From contig NZ_PDWQ01000004.1 in assembly GCF_010211745.1 (NCBI RefSeq), forward strand, positions 62,001-126,000: a stretch of 64,000 nt of DNA, written 5' to 3'. The translations under genes and the position numbers were made by a program. The notes under the pieces are model-generated. The model worked only from the letters and a program-made list of their open reading frames with translations. It was not told the origin of the DNA and ran no database searches. This DNA is from Pseudoxanthomonas kalamensis DSM 18571 (lineage in GTDB: Bacteria; Pseudomonadota; Gammaproteobacteria; Xanthomonadales; Xanthomonadaceae). Positions 13,954-23,910 of the stretch are shown here, one piece after another (the first letter of the stretch is position 1; every line of letters begins with the position of its first letter).

Positions 13954-15294
13954 TCAGTCCAGCTTGAACGCAGTCAGTTCGCCTTCGACGTTCTGCACCA
14001 CCGCGATGCCGTCGACCACCACCGGCTTGGCGCGGATCGCTTCGCCACCGGCGCGCATGCGCGCGGCCAACTGGCCGTCGTCCAGCTTCAGCCAGTGCAC
14101 GTAGCCGTCGAAATCGCCGACCACCGCGTAATCGCCCTGCACCGTCGGTGCGGTCAGCGAGCGCCGGGCTAGGGTCGGATTCGACCACAGCGCGCCGCCG
14201 CCGTAACGCTCCAGCGCCCACACCGTGCTTTCGCGGTCGCTCACCAAGACGCTGGCATAGGACAGGGCCAGGCCACCCACACCGCCATTGTCGCGGGTCC
14301 ACATGACCCGGCCACTGGGGCCGTCGATGGCGACGGTTTCCTGCTTGTAGCTTGTCGCATACAGGGTGGCGCCATCCAGCACCGGGGCGCCGTCGACGTC
14401 GGCCATGCGGTCCAGTTCGCTGCGTCCTTCCGGAATGCCGACCGGCAGTTCCCACAGCAGGCGGCCATCGCTCAGCGACAGTGCCGTCACGTTGCCGTTG
14501 TCGTTGCCGACGAAGACCACGCTAGGGCCAAGTACCAGCGGCGCATTGCCGCGCACGGTCAATGCCGGCGTATCCTGCTGGGCAAACCAGCGCTGCTCGC
14601 CACTGCCGGCGTCGAAGGCGGTCACGGTGCCGTCATTGCCGCGCACCAGCACCAGGTTCTCGCCGATGGCCGGCGCCGAAATGATCTCGCTGCGTACCTG
14701 CGCGCGCCACTTCTCGCTGCCGTTGGCGGCATCCAGCGCGATCACCTTGCCCGACAGCGTGCCGATCACGACCAGACCACCGCCGACGCCGGGACCGCCG
14801 GACAGGCGCAGGTCGAGCTTGCGCTTGGCGCGCTTCTTGGCCAGCTTGTTGGCCTCCTTGCGCAGGCGCTTCTCTTCCTTGGTCTCGTCGCCGCCTTCCG
14901 GCGCCTCGCGGATCTCCGCCTGCGGCATCACCGATTCGGGCGCATCCTTGTCCGGGCGGTAGCGCCAGATTTCCTTGCCGGTCTGCAGGTCCAGCGCGTA
15001 CACGCCGCCCTCGACCGCCGCCGCGTAGACGCGGCCATCGGCAATCGCCGGCGCCTGCCACAGGCCCAGGCGACCTTCGCCGTCGCCGACATTGGCGCTC
15101 CACAGCTTGGACACCTGCACCGTGGGGGTGAAATCGACCAGTTCGGCCGGCTCGGTCGGCTTTTCGCCTTCCTTGTCCTTGTTGCCGAACCAGCCCTTGA
15201 TGGTGCTGCAGCCGGCCAGCATTGCGAGCATGGCGAACACGCCGAGGGCGCGCGTTCCGGTGGCGCGGGCTTTCACGAAAACGGACTTCATCAT
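13954..15294 (-). CDS. bamB: Outer membrane protein assembly factor BamB
   Basis: 446 residues. A lipoprotein signal peptide ends in LAGC (Cys29), so the mature protein is lipid-anchored on the periplasmic face of the outer membrane. The rest is a PQQ-like beta-propeller with repeated W/G blades, for example GRVYAAAVEGGVYALDLQTGKEIWRY. BamB works in the BAM complex that inserts outer membrane beta-barrels. At about 117-165 there is a charged Lys/Glu-rich insertion that makes it longer than E. coli BamB (392). Its ATGATG overlaps the TGA of yfgM. Confidence 0.95.
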   Translation of the reverse strand: MMKSVFVKARATGTRALGVFAMLAMLAGCSTIKGWFGNKDKEGEKPTEPAELVDFTPTVQVSKLWSANVGDGEGRLGLWQAPAIADGRVYAAAVEGGVYALDLQTGKEIWRYRPDKDAPESVMPQAEIREAPEGGDETKEEKRLRKEANKLAKKRAKRKLDLRLSGGPGVGGGLVVIGTLSGKVIALDAANGSEKWRAQVRSEIISAPAIGENLVLVRGNDGTVTAFDAGSGEQRWFAQQDTPALTVRGNAPLVLGPSVVFVGNDNGNVTALSLSDGRLLWELPVGIPEGRSELDRMADVDGAPVLDGATLYATSYKQETVAIDGPSGRVMWTRDNGGVGGLALSYASVLVSDRESTVWALERYGGGALWSNPTLARRSLTAPTVQGDYAVVGDFDGYVHWLKLDDGQLAARMRAGGEAIRAKPVVVDGIAVVQNVEGELTAFKLD

Positions 15295-15941
15295 GCGGGC
15301 TCGGCGGGCTTGGGCGGCGTACCGCCGACATGGGTCAGCTTCAGTTCCAGCAGGCGTCGCTGCGGCGAAGCAATATCCAGCCCGGTCAGGGCCTTCAGGT
15401 AGAGGTCGCGGGCGACGTCGGTCTTGCCGGCGGCCAGTTCGGCATCGCCGCGGATTTCCAGGCTGGCCGAATCCTTGGACTGGCCCAGCACGGACAGGGC
15501 TTCGTCAGGCTTGCCGGTTTCGACCAGCAGGCGCGCCAGCCGCTGATCGACCAGCGCCTTCAGCGCCGGCTCGGGCTTCAGCGCACGCAAGGTGGCGATG
15601 GCGTCGTCGGTCTTGCCGGCATCGACCTGGGCGCGGGCCAGACGCAGCGTGGCCAGATCGCGGTAGATCGGGTCCTTGCCGTCGAGCCCGGCGATCTCCA
15701 ACCTGGCCTTGTCCAGGTCGGGCGTGTCGTCACCCTCAACCTGCAGCAGGTCATCGACGTCCTGATAGGCGGTGTAGGCCTGCTGCTTGCCCTGCAGCTT
15801 GTCCTTCTGCCACCACTGCCACCCCAGAATCGCCGCCAGACCCAGGGCGATACCAGCAATCAAGCCGGTACCGTTGTCCTTGAGCCAGTTGCGGACGCGC
15901 TCACCTTGTTCGTGCTCGTCGAGCAGATCGTCAATCGCCAT
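15291..15941 (-). CDS. yfgM: YfgM family ancillary Sec translocon / tetratricopeptide protein
   Basis: 216 residues. The N-terminal MAIDDLLDEHEQGERVRNWLKDNG is the YfgM signature, followed by one membrane helix at about 26-43. A periplasmic TPR-like domain rich in A, L and D follows. In E. coli YfgM binds SecYEG and the chaperone PpiD and influences stress regulation. Its stop overlaps the bamB start, so the two are translationally coupled. A hairpin (GCCGCCC and GGGCGGC at 15954-15971) lies just upstream of its ribosome binding site. Confidence 0.9.
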   Translation of the reverse strand: MAIDDLLDEHEQGERVRNWLKDNGTGLIAGIALGLAAILGWQWWQKDKLQGKQQAYTAYQDVDDLLQVEGDDTPDLDKARLEIAGLDGKDPIYRDLATLRLARAQVDAGKTDDAIATLRALKPEPALKALVDQRLARLLVETGKPDEALSVLGQSKDSASLEIRGDAELAAGKTDVARDLYLKALTGLDIASPQRRLLELKLTHVGGTPPKPAEPA

Positions 15942-16028
15942 GCGTTCTCTTGCGCCGCCCTTGCGGGCGGCCGGTCGTTTCTTCTGTACGGATTGTTCGG
16001 GGTTGCCGGTGTCGCAGGTCCGCCCGGA

Positions 16029-16859
16029 TCAGCGTTCGGCGGGCTCCAGCGAGCCTTCGGAGGATACCGTAAAGCGGGCCACGTTTGCCCGCTGGTACGG
16101 AGCGGTGTCTACCGTACTCCCGGCTAGCTGAACCTCGACCGCCGCGGCATTGCCCAGCACCACGTCACCCACCTCGCCCTTGCGGTAGCTGCGTTGATCG
16201 CCCGCCTCGAACAAGCCCTGTTCCACCAGCTCTCCATCCGGGCCGGAGACCTGAACCCAACTGTCGCCACTGAAACGCAGCGACAACGCCGGGGCGCTGC
16301 GTGGCAGCGGCGCCAGCGAGGCGGTGATCGGCGAAGCCTGCCGGCGCGAAGGGCCATGGACCTTGCCCGGGCTGGCCGCCGACGCGGCCGGGGTCACCTT
16401 GGCATCCACCGGAACGACCTCCAGCGAAGCGGTGCGACGGGCCTCGTTGCCCAAGTGCGGTCGGGTCGCCAGCCACACCGGGATCGCGATGGCGGCCGTC
16501 AGCACCACGTACACCGCGCGCCGGCCGATGCTTTCCAGCACCACCTGGTAATGCGGCGTGTAGGTATGGCTGACCAGTTCGGCCGGGCGTTCGAATCCGG
16601 CCTGCACCTGCGGCAGGTAGGGCTCGATGTCGAGCTTCAGGAAGCGGGCGTAGCTGCGCAGCTGCCCGCGCACGAATACCCAGGCGCCGAGCCGCTCCCA
16701 CTGTTCGGCTTCCAGCGACTCCAGCGCCCGCACCTGCATTTTCAGCTGTTTGCCGACCTGCTCCAGGCTGAGGCCGGCCTGTTCCCGCGCCTGACGCAGC
16801 GCAGCGCCGACGCCGCTGCCCGCCATCGACGGAGATTGCATCGAACGAATATCGCTCAT
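16029..16859 (-). CDS. rodZ: RodZ-like helix-turn-helix membrane protein
   Basis: 276 residues. A cytoplasmic Xre-type helix-turn-helix (about 15-80) shows LRQAREQAGLSLEQVGKQL. A linker and one transmembrane segment (AVYVVLTAAIAIPVWLA) follow, then a periplasmic DUF4115 beta domain with LRFSGDSWVQVSGPDGELVEQG. RodZ links MreB to the elongation machinery and helps set cell shape. It starts inside the stop of pilW (ATGA-type overlap), in the common pilW-rodZ order. Confidence 0.9.
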   Translation of the reverse strand: MSDIRSMQSPSMAGSGVGAALRQAREQAGLSLEQVGKQLKMQVRALESLEAEQWERLGAWVFVRGQLRSYARFLKLDIEPYLPQVQAGFERPAELVSHTYTPHYQVVLESIGRRAVYVVLTAAIAIPVWLATRPHLGNEARRTASLEVVPVDAKVTPAASAASPGKVHGPSRRQASPITASLAPLPRSAPALSLRFSGDSWVQVSGPDGELVEQGLFEAGDQRSYRKGEVGDVVLGNAAAVEVQLAGSTVDTAPYQRANVARFTVSSEGSLEPAER

Positions 16860-17660
16860 GGTCTTGCGGATTCCCCTGTGCTTGCAGCGCCAGCATCCGG
16901 AAACTCGGTCCGTAGCCGATCAAAATAGCGAGAGGCGGCAGCCTTGTCACCCAGTTTTTCCTCGATTTCGGCAGCCAGTCGCAATGTTTCCGGATTGGCC
17001 GGCGCCGCGGCCAGCCTGCGCTGGGAAAAGGCACGGGCGTCGAGGTACTGCCCCTGCCGGTACTTGAGCCCGGCCATGGCGGCCAGGGCGACGGCGTTCT
17101 GCGAATCCAGTCCGAGCGCGCCGCGCAGGTCGCGCTCGGCGCGTTCGGCCTGGCCGCTGTCCAGCGCGCAGCTGCCGGCATTGGCCAGCGCCGCCGCAGG
17201 CGTCGGGTAATTAGGGGTGGCCAGGGCGCGGTCGAACCACAGCAGCGATTCGGCCGGATAGCCATTGGCGCACAGCCAGGCGCCGTAGTTGTTCAGCGCT
17301 CCGCCCTGCCTTGGTGCCAGCTCGGCTGCGCGCTTGTAGTGCTCGCCGGCGCGCTCGGCATTGCCGCGACGCTCCTCGATGATCGCCAGCAGGGTATACG
17401 CATCGGCCGAATCCGGGCTTTCCTTCAGCACCGTGCGAGCCTCGCGTTCGGCGGTGTCCAGATCGCCGCTGCGCAGGCGCTGGGTGGCCAGGGCCAGCCG
17501 TTCCTGCACGGCCAGCCGCTGCTGGGTGGCTTCGCTGTCCTGGACGTTGTACTCGGACTTCGGCGGCTCGAAGCTTTCAATCTTCGGCGAGGGGCGGATG
17601 AAGGTCAGCCGCGAACAACCCGCGGCGAGCAGGGCCACGACCAGCAGCATCAGCACCAGC

Positions 17661-17671
<11 letters not shown>
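16856..17671 (-). CDS. pilW: Type IV pilus biogenesis/stability lipoprotein PilW (PilF)
   Basis: 271 residues. The lipoprotein signal [19 protein letters not shown] gives a lipidated Cys19. The mature part has tetratricopeptide repeats, including [27 protein letters not shown] and the [11 protein letters not shown] segment typical of PilF/PilW. The protein places the secretin PilQ in the outer membrane for type IV pili. The gene overlaps rlmN by 11 bp and rodZ by 4 bp, so the three are one transcription unit. Confidence 0.93.
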
Positions 17672-18881
<1,210 letters not shown>

Positions 18882-18895
18882 GATCAATCCTCGTC

Positions 18896-19321
18896 TTAGC
18901 GCGCGTACACGTCGGTGCTGGGGAAGAAATAGGCGATCTCGACCGCCGCCGTTTCCGGCGCATCCGAACCGTGCACCGCATTGGCATCGATCGAATCGGC
19001 GAAGTCGGCGCGGATCGTGCCCGGCGCGGCTTCCTTCGGATTGGTCGCGCCCATCAGTTCGCGGTTCTTCAGGATGGCGCCTTCACCTTCCAGCACCTGG
19101 ATCATCACCGGGCCGCTGATCATGAACTCGACCAGTGCATTGAAGAACGGACGCTCGCGATGCACGGCATAGAAGCCTTCGGCCTCCGCGCGCGAAAGAT
19201 GTTTCATCTTCGCGGCGGCGATCTTCAGGCTGGCCTTTTCGAATCGCGAATAGATGTCGCCAATGACATTCTTGGCAACGGCATCTGGCTTGATGATGGA
19301 CAGGGTGCGCTCCAGCGCCAT
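18896..19321 (-). CDS. ndk: Nucleoside diphosphate kinase
   Basis: 141 residues, the normal length. [15 protein letters not shown] is the usual N terminus. The phosphorylated His lies in [14 protein letters not shown] near residue 117. It exchanges phosphate between nucleoside di- and triphosphates. The frame is open further upstream, but this ATG matches the family. A possible extended -10 (TGCTAATCT) on the minus strand lies at 19366-19374. It heads the leftward rlmN-pilW-rodZ group. Confidence 0.97.
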   Translation of the reverse strand: MALERTLSIIKPDAVAKNVIGDIYSRFEKASLKIAAAKMKHLSRAEAEGFYAVHRERPFFNALVEFMISGPVMIQVLEGEGAILKNRELMGATNPKEAAPGTIRADFADSIDANAVHGSDAPETAAVEIAYFFPSTDVYAR

Positions 19322-19379
19322 GGGAATTGTCTCCGAAACGGGGCCGCAGGCGATCGCGAACGGCCAGATTAGCATGGAA

Positions 19380-19403
19380 AAACCCGCGTGTGGACGCGGG
19401 TTT
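19380..19403 (-). terminator. Rho-independent terminator upstream of ndk
   Basis: AAACCCGCG (19380-19388) and CGCGGGTTT (19395-19403) form a perfect 9-bp stem with a 6-nt loop. On the minus strand a run of five T follows. It lies upstream of ndk, not after a known leftward gene, so it either stops read-through from the fad promoter region or belongs to a short leader. Confidence 0.6.
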
Positions 19404-19492
19404 AGCCGATATGGCTGCGGTAATTTTAGCGGATTGTTTTGCAAACGCACATGATTTTTTCGCCCCTTTTCGATCAGGTGCCGATCAGGCGA

Positions 19493-19536
19493 TTGACCCG
19501 GTCCGGGATTGGTCCTATCATCAAACAAGCGTTTGA
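19493..19536 (+). promoter_or_regulatory. Sigma-70 promoter with overlapping PsrA-type operator
   Basis: TTGACC (19493-19498), a 17-bp spacer and TATCAT (19516-19521) make a good sigma-70 promoter. The perfect inverted repeat TCAAAC-AAGC-GTTTGA spans 19521-19536 at the expected transcription start. It fits the published Pseudomonas PsrA consensus, (G/C)AAAC-N2-4-GTTT(G/C). The regulator and fad genes follow directly, so this is probably the autoregulated operon promoter. Confidence 0.75.
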
Positions 19537-19557
19537 ATGATCGCAAGGCGAGGGGCG

Positions 19558-20175
19558 ATGACACATCCGCAGTTTTCCACCAAGGACCGCATCCTCGGCG
19601 CCGCCGAGGAACTGTTCGCGCAGCACGGCTTTGCCGGCACCTCGCTGCGCCAGGTCACCACCCGCGCCGACGTCAACATCGCCGCGGTCAACTACCACTT
19701 CGGCAGCAAGGAAAACCTGGTCAACGAGGTGTTCCGCCGCCGCATGGACGTGATGAGCGCGCATCGGCTGGAGCAGCTGCACCGCGCCCAAGCCGAGCGG
19801 CCGGAGGATCTGGAGGCGATCCTGGCCGCCTTCGTCGAACCGGCGCTGGCGATGGCCCAGGACCGCCACGGCGGCGGCGCCTTCATCCGCGTCATCGCCC
19901 GCGCCTACGCCGAGAAGAACGACAGCCTGCGCCAATTCCTGTCCGACCAGTACGGCCATGTGCAGCGCGAATTCGCCCGCGCCATCGCCGCCTGCCTGCC
20001 GGCGCTGAGCAAGCAGGAGCTGTACCTGCGACTGGACTTCCTTGGCGGCGCGCTGACCTATGCAATGGCCGACTTCGGCCTGATCAAGCGACCCGCCGGT
20101 GTCACCGAAGCGGAGCATCGTGGGCGCATGGCCAACGAACTGATCGGTTTTGCCGCGGCCGGCTTTCGCGCCTGA
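19558..20175 (+). CDS. TetR family regulator, PsrA-like (fatty-acid responsive)
   Basis: 205 residues from the ATG at 19558, which has GAGGGG as ribosome binding site. An ATG at 19537 is too near the predicted transcription start. The TetR helix-turn-helix is at about 8-55 ([44 protein letters not shown]). The sequence resembles Pseudomonas PsrA, which is released from DNA by long-chain fatty acids. A PsrA-type operator overlaps its promoter, and beta-oxidation genes follow 52 bp downstream in the same direction. Confidence 0.85.
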   Translation: MTHPQFSTKDRILGAAEELFAQHGFAGTSLRQVTTRADVNIAAVNYHFGSKENLVNEVFRRRMDVMSAHRLEQLHRAQAERPEDLEAILAAFVEPALAMAQDRHGGGAFIRVIARAYAEKNDSLRQFLSDQYGHVQREFARAIAACLPALSKQELYLRLDFLGGALTYAMADFGLIKRPAGVTEAEHRGRMANELIGFAAAGFRA

Positions 20176-20227
20176 GCTATAGACAACTTCGAGAATAATT
20201 CCCTTTCTAAACAGATGGATGCCTATC

Positions 20228-22600
20228 ATGTCTGAGAAACTGCTTGTACGCCGCGCCGCGGTCCTGGGGGCCGGCGTGATGGGGGCGCAGATCGCCGCGC
20301 ACCTGACCAATGCCGGCGTGGACACGGTGCTGTTCGACCTGCCGGCCAAGGACGGTCCTGCCGACGGCGTGGTGCTGAAGGCCATCGCCAACCTCGGCAA
20401 GCTCAGCCCGGCCCCGCTGGCCAGCAAGTCGCTGGCCCAGGCCATCACCCCGGCCAACTACGACACCGGCCTGGAGCAACTGAAGGACTGCGACCTGATC
20501 ATCGAGGCGATCGCCGAACGGATGGACTGGAAGCAGGACCTGTACAAGAAGATCGCGCCGTTCGTGGCCGAGCACGCGATCCTCGCCAGCAACACATCAG
20601 GCTTGGGAATCAACAAGTTGGCGGAAGTTCTTCCGGAACAGCTTCGCCACCGGTTCTGCGGCGTGCACTTCTTCAACCCGCCGCGCTACATGCACCTGGC
20701 CGAACTGATCCCCGCCAGCACCACCGAGCCGGCGGCGCTGGAAGGCCTGGAAACCTTCCTGACCACGCAGCTGGGCAAGGGCGTGGTCTACGCCAAGGAC
20801 ACTCCCAACTTCATCGGCAACCGGATCGGCGTGTTCTCGATCCTGTCGGTGATCCACCACACCGCGCAGAGCGGGCTGGGCTTCGACGAGGTCGATGCGC
20901 TGACTGGCCCGCTGCTGGGGCGGCCGAAGTCGGCCACCTACCGCACCTCCGACGTGGTCGGCCTGGACACCATGGCCCACGTCATCAAGACCATGCAGGA
21001 CCTGCTGCCGGACGACCCGTGGCATGCCTACTTCAAGTCGCCCGAATGGCTGCAGGCGCTGATCGCCAAGGGCGCGCTGGGGCAGAAGGCCGGCGCCGGC
21101 ATCTTCCGCAAGGTCGGCAAGGACATCGTGGTGCTGGATCTGGACAAGCAGGACTACCGCCCGGCCGAGCGCACCGCCGCCGCCGAGGTGGTGGAAATCC
21201 TCAAGCTGAAGAATCCGGCCGAGAAGTTCGCCAAGCTGCGCGAAAGCCAGCACCCGCAGGCGCAATTCCTGTGGGCCTGCTTCCGCGATCTGTTCCATTA
21301 CAGCGCCTATCACCTGGCCGACATCGCCGACACCGCGCGCGATGTCGACCTGGCCATCCGCTGGGGCTACGGCTGGTCGCTGGGGCCGTTCGAGACCTGG
21401 CAGGCTGCCGGCTGGCAGCAGGTAGCGGCGTGGATCGCCGAGGACATCGCCGCCGGCAAGGCCATGAGCAGCGCGCCGCTGCTGGCCTGGGTCACCGACG
21501 GCCGCACCGGCGTGCACGCAGCCGACGGCAGCTACAGCCCGACCCGGAACGCCAGCGTGCCGCGCTCGGCGCTGCCGGTGTACAAGCGCCAGCGCTTCCC
21601 CGACCCGATGCTGGACGAGACGCCGGCGCCGGGCGAGACGGTGTTCCAGAATGACGGCGTCCGTCTGTGGACCGACGGCGACGGCATCGGCGTGGTCAGT
21701 TTCAAGACCAAGATGCACACGGTGTCCGACCAGGTGCTGGACGGCCTGCAGGAAGCCATCGGCATCGCCGAACTCAAGTTCGACGGCCTGGTGATCTGGC
21801 AGCCGAAGGAGCCGTTCTCGGCCGGTGCCGATCTGGCCGGCGCGCTGGGCCTGCTGCAGGCCGGCAAGGTGGACGCCTTCGAGGCGATGGTCGCCAACTT
21901 CCAGGCCACCAGCCAGCGGATCAAGTACGCGCTGGTACCGGTGGTTGCGGCGGTACGCGGGCTGGCGCTGGGCGGCGGCTGCGAATTCCAGATGCACAGC
22001 GCCCGCAGCGTGGCCGCGCTGGAAAGCTACATCGGCCTGGTCGAAGCCGGCGTCGGCCTGCTGCCGGCCGGTGGCGGCCTGAAGGAACTGGCGGTGCGCG
22101 CCTCCGCCGCGGCCGGTCCGGGCGGCGACGTGTTTGCCGAACTGCGCAAGACCTTCGAGACGGTGGCGATGGCCAAGGTCTCGGCCTCGGCGCTGGAAGC
22201 CAGGGAACTGGGGCTGATGCGCCCCGGCGACCTGGTGGCCTACAACACCCACGAAACGCTCTACATCGCCAAGCAGCAGGCGCGTGCCATGGCCGAAAGC
22301 GGCTACCGCCCGCCCCTGCCCGCGCGCCAGGTTCGCGTGGCCGGCGATGTCGGCATCGCCACCTTCAAGATGATGCTGGTCAACATGCTGGAAGGCCGCT
22401 TCATCAGCGAATACGACTACGAAATCGCCTCGCGCATCGCCAGCGTGCTGTGCGGCGGCGAAGTCGATCGCAATGCGGTGGTGGACGAAGACTGGCTGCT
22501 GAAGCTGGAACGCAGGCACTTCGTCGAACTGGCCCAGCAGGAAAAGACCCAGGCCCGCATCGCCCACATGCTGAAGACCGGCAAGCCGCTCAGGAACTGA
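20228..22600 (+). CDS. 3-hydroxyacyl-CoA dehydrogenase / enoyl-CoA hydratase fusion (FadN-like order)
   Basis: 790 residues. It catalyses the hydration and oxidation steps of fatty-acid beta-oxidation. The NAD-binding dehydrogenase comes first: GAGVMGAQIAAHLTNAG at the N terminus, then CGVHFFNPPRYMHLAELIP and the C-terminal helical domain. The crotonase domain occupies about 480-790, with GGGCEFQMHS and the oxyanion region. This order is the reverse of E. coli FadB and like Bacillus FadN. The ATG at 20228 was chosen over 20219 for its GGA spacing. The thiolase that completes the cycle follows 75 bp downstream. Confidence 0.93.
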   Translation: MSEKLLVRRAAVLGAGVMGAQIAAHLTNAGVDTVLFDLPAKDGPADGVVLKAIANLGKLSPAPLASKSLAQAITPANYDTGLEQLKDCDLIIEAIAERMDWKQDLYKKIAPFVAEHAILASNTSGLGINKLAEVLPEQLRHRFCGVHFFNPPRYMHLAELIPASTTEPAALEGLETFLTTQLGKGVVYAKDTPNFIGNRIGVFSILSVIHHTAQSGLGFDEVDALTGPLLGRPKSATYRTSDVVGLDTMAHVIKTMQDLLPDDPWHAYFKSPEWLQALIAKGALGQKAGAGIFRKVGKDIVVLDLDKQDYRPAERTAAAEVVEILKLKNPAEKFAKLRESQHPQAQFLWACFRDLFHYSAYHLADIADTARDVDLAIRWGYGWSLGPFETWQAAGWQQVAAWIAEDIAAGKAMSSAPLLAWVTDGRTGVHAADGSYSPTRNASVPRSALPVYKRQRFPDPMLDETPAPGETVFQNDGVRLWTDGDGIGVVSFKTKMHTVSDQVLDGLQEAIGIAELKFDGLVIWQPKEPFSAGADLAGALGLLQAGKVDAFEAMVANFQATSQRIKYALVPVVAAVRGLALGGGCEFQMHSARSVAALESYIGLVEAGVGLLPAGGGLKELAVRASAAAGPGGDVFAELRKTFETVAMAKVSASALEARELGLMRPGDLVAYNTHETLYIAKQQARAMAESGYRPPLPARQVRVAGDVGIATFKMMLVNMLEGRFISEYDYEIASRIASVLCGGEVDRNAVVDEDWLLKLERRHFVELAQQEKTQARIAHMLKTGKPLRN

Positions 22601-22675
22601 GGTTCGGAAAGGTCACCTGCCGAGTCGCCTGCCCCCAAATCGCCTGCCCCGAATACCGAATCCCGGAGTCATCCC

Positions 22676-23884
22676 ATGAGCAAACAAATCCAGGACGCCT
22701 ACATCGTCGCCGCCACCCGCACCCCGGTCGGCAAGGCGCCCAAGGGCATGTTCCGCAACACTCGTCCCGACGAAATGCTGGCGCACGTGCTGAAGGCCGT
22801 GATCGCACAGGCGCCGGGTATCGACGTCAACCGCATCGACGACGCCATCATCGGCTGCGCCATGCCCGAAGGCGAGCAAGGCATGAACGTGGCCCGCATC
22901 GGCGTGCTGCTGGCCGGGCTGCCCAACACCGTGGCCGCGCAGACCGTCAACCGCTTCTGTTCCTCCGGCGTGCAGGCGGTGGCGCTGGCCGCCGACCAGA
23001 TCCGCCTGGGCAACACCGACCTGATGCTGGCCGGCGGCACCGAAAGCATGTCGATGGTGCCGATGATGGGCAACAAGGTCGCCTTGAGCCCGGAAGTCTT
23101 CGCCAACAACGAAAATGTCGCCATCGCCTACGGCATGGGCATCACCGCCGAGAAGGTGGCCGAGGAATGGAAGGTCAGCCGCGAGGACCAGGACGCTTTC
23201 GCCCTGGCTTCGCACCAGAAGGCAATCGCCGCAATCCAGGCCGGCGAATTCCGCGACGAGATCACGCCCTACGAGATCGTCTCGCACCTGCCCGACCTGG
23301 CCGGCGGCGGCATCCTGACCCGCAACAAGCGCGTCGATACCGACGAAGGCCCGCGCCCCGAGACCACGCTGGAAGGGCTGGCCAAGCTGCGCACGGTGTT
23401 CCGCAACGGCCAGTTCGGCGGCAGCGTCACCGCCGGCAACAGCTCGCAGATGAGCGATGGCGCCGGCGCGGTGCTGCTGGCCTCCGAGCGCGCGATCAAG
23501 GAGTACGGCCTGACCCCGCTGGCGCGCTTCGTCAGCTTCTCGGTCGCCGGCGTGCGTCCGGAAGTGATGGGCATCGGCCCGATCGCGGCGATTCCGAAGG
23601 CACTGGCGCAAGCCTGCCTCAGCGAAGACCAGCTGGACTGGATCGAGCTGAACGAAGCCTTCGCCGCGCAGTCGCTGGCGGTGATCCGCGACTGCAAGCT
23701 GGACCCGTCCCGGGTCAACCCGCTGGGCGGCGCCATCGCCCTCGGCCACCCGCTGGGCGCGACCGGTGCGATCCGTACCGCCACCCTCGTCCACGGCATG
23801 CGCCGGCACAAAAAGAAGTACGGCATGGTGACGATGTGCATCGGCACCGGCATGGGTGCGGCGGGAATCTTCGAGGCGCTGTAA
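22676..23884 (+). CDS. fadA: Acetyl-CoA C-acyltransferase (3-ketoacyl-CoA thiolase)
   Basis: 402 residues. It is a thiolase with the nucleophile Cys in NRFCSSGVQA, the GGTESMSMVP motif, ALGHPLGATGA with the catalytic His, and the C-terminal CIGTGMGAAGIFE holding the second Cys. It cleaves 3-ketoacyl-CoA in the last step of beta-oxidation. It lies directly after the dehydrogenase/hydratase gene and a regulator, so it is part of a fad operon. The 75-bp gap carries a direct repeat, TCGCCTGCCCC, at 22625-22635 and 22640-22650. Confidence 0.95.
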   Translation: MSKQIQDAYIVAATRTPVGKAPKGMFRNTRPDEMLAHVLKAVIAQAPGIDVNRIDDAIIGCAMPEGEQGMNVARIGVLLAGLPNTVAAQTVNRFCSSGVQAVALAADQIRLGNTDLMLAGGTESMSMVPMMGNKVALSPEVFANNENVAIAYGMGITAEKVAEEWKVSREDQDAFALASHQKAIAAIQAGEFRDEITPYEIVSHLPDLAGGGILTRNKRVDTDEGPRPETTLEGLAKLRTVFRNGQFGGSVTAGNSSQMSDGAGAVLLASERAIKEYGLTPLARFVSFSVAGVRPEVMGIGPIAAIPKALAQACLSEDQLDWIELNEAFAAQSLAVIRDCKLDPSRVNPLGGAIALGHPLGATGAIRTATLVHGMRRHKKKYGMVTMCIGTGMGAAGIFEAL

Positions 23885-23910
23885 GGCCACCGAACTGGAG
23901 TCATCGTGCC

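Noticed and set aside
20597-22567. A 656-codon open frame on the minus strand opposite the dehydrogenase/hydratase gene
   Set aside because: Long antisense frames are common in GC-rich genes. The translation is rich in Gly, Gln, His and Arg with no domain.
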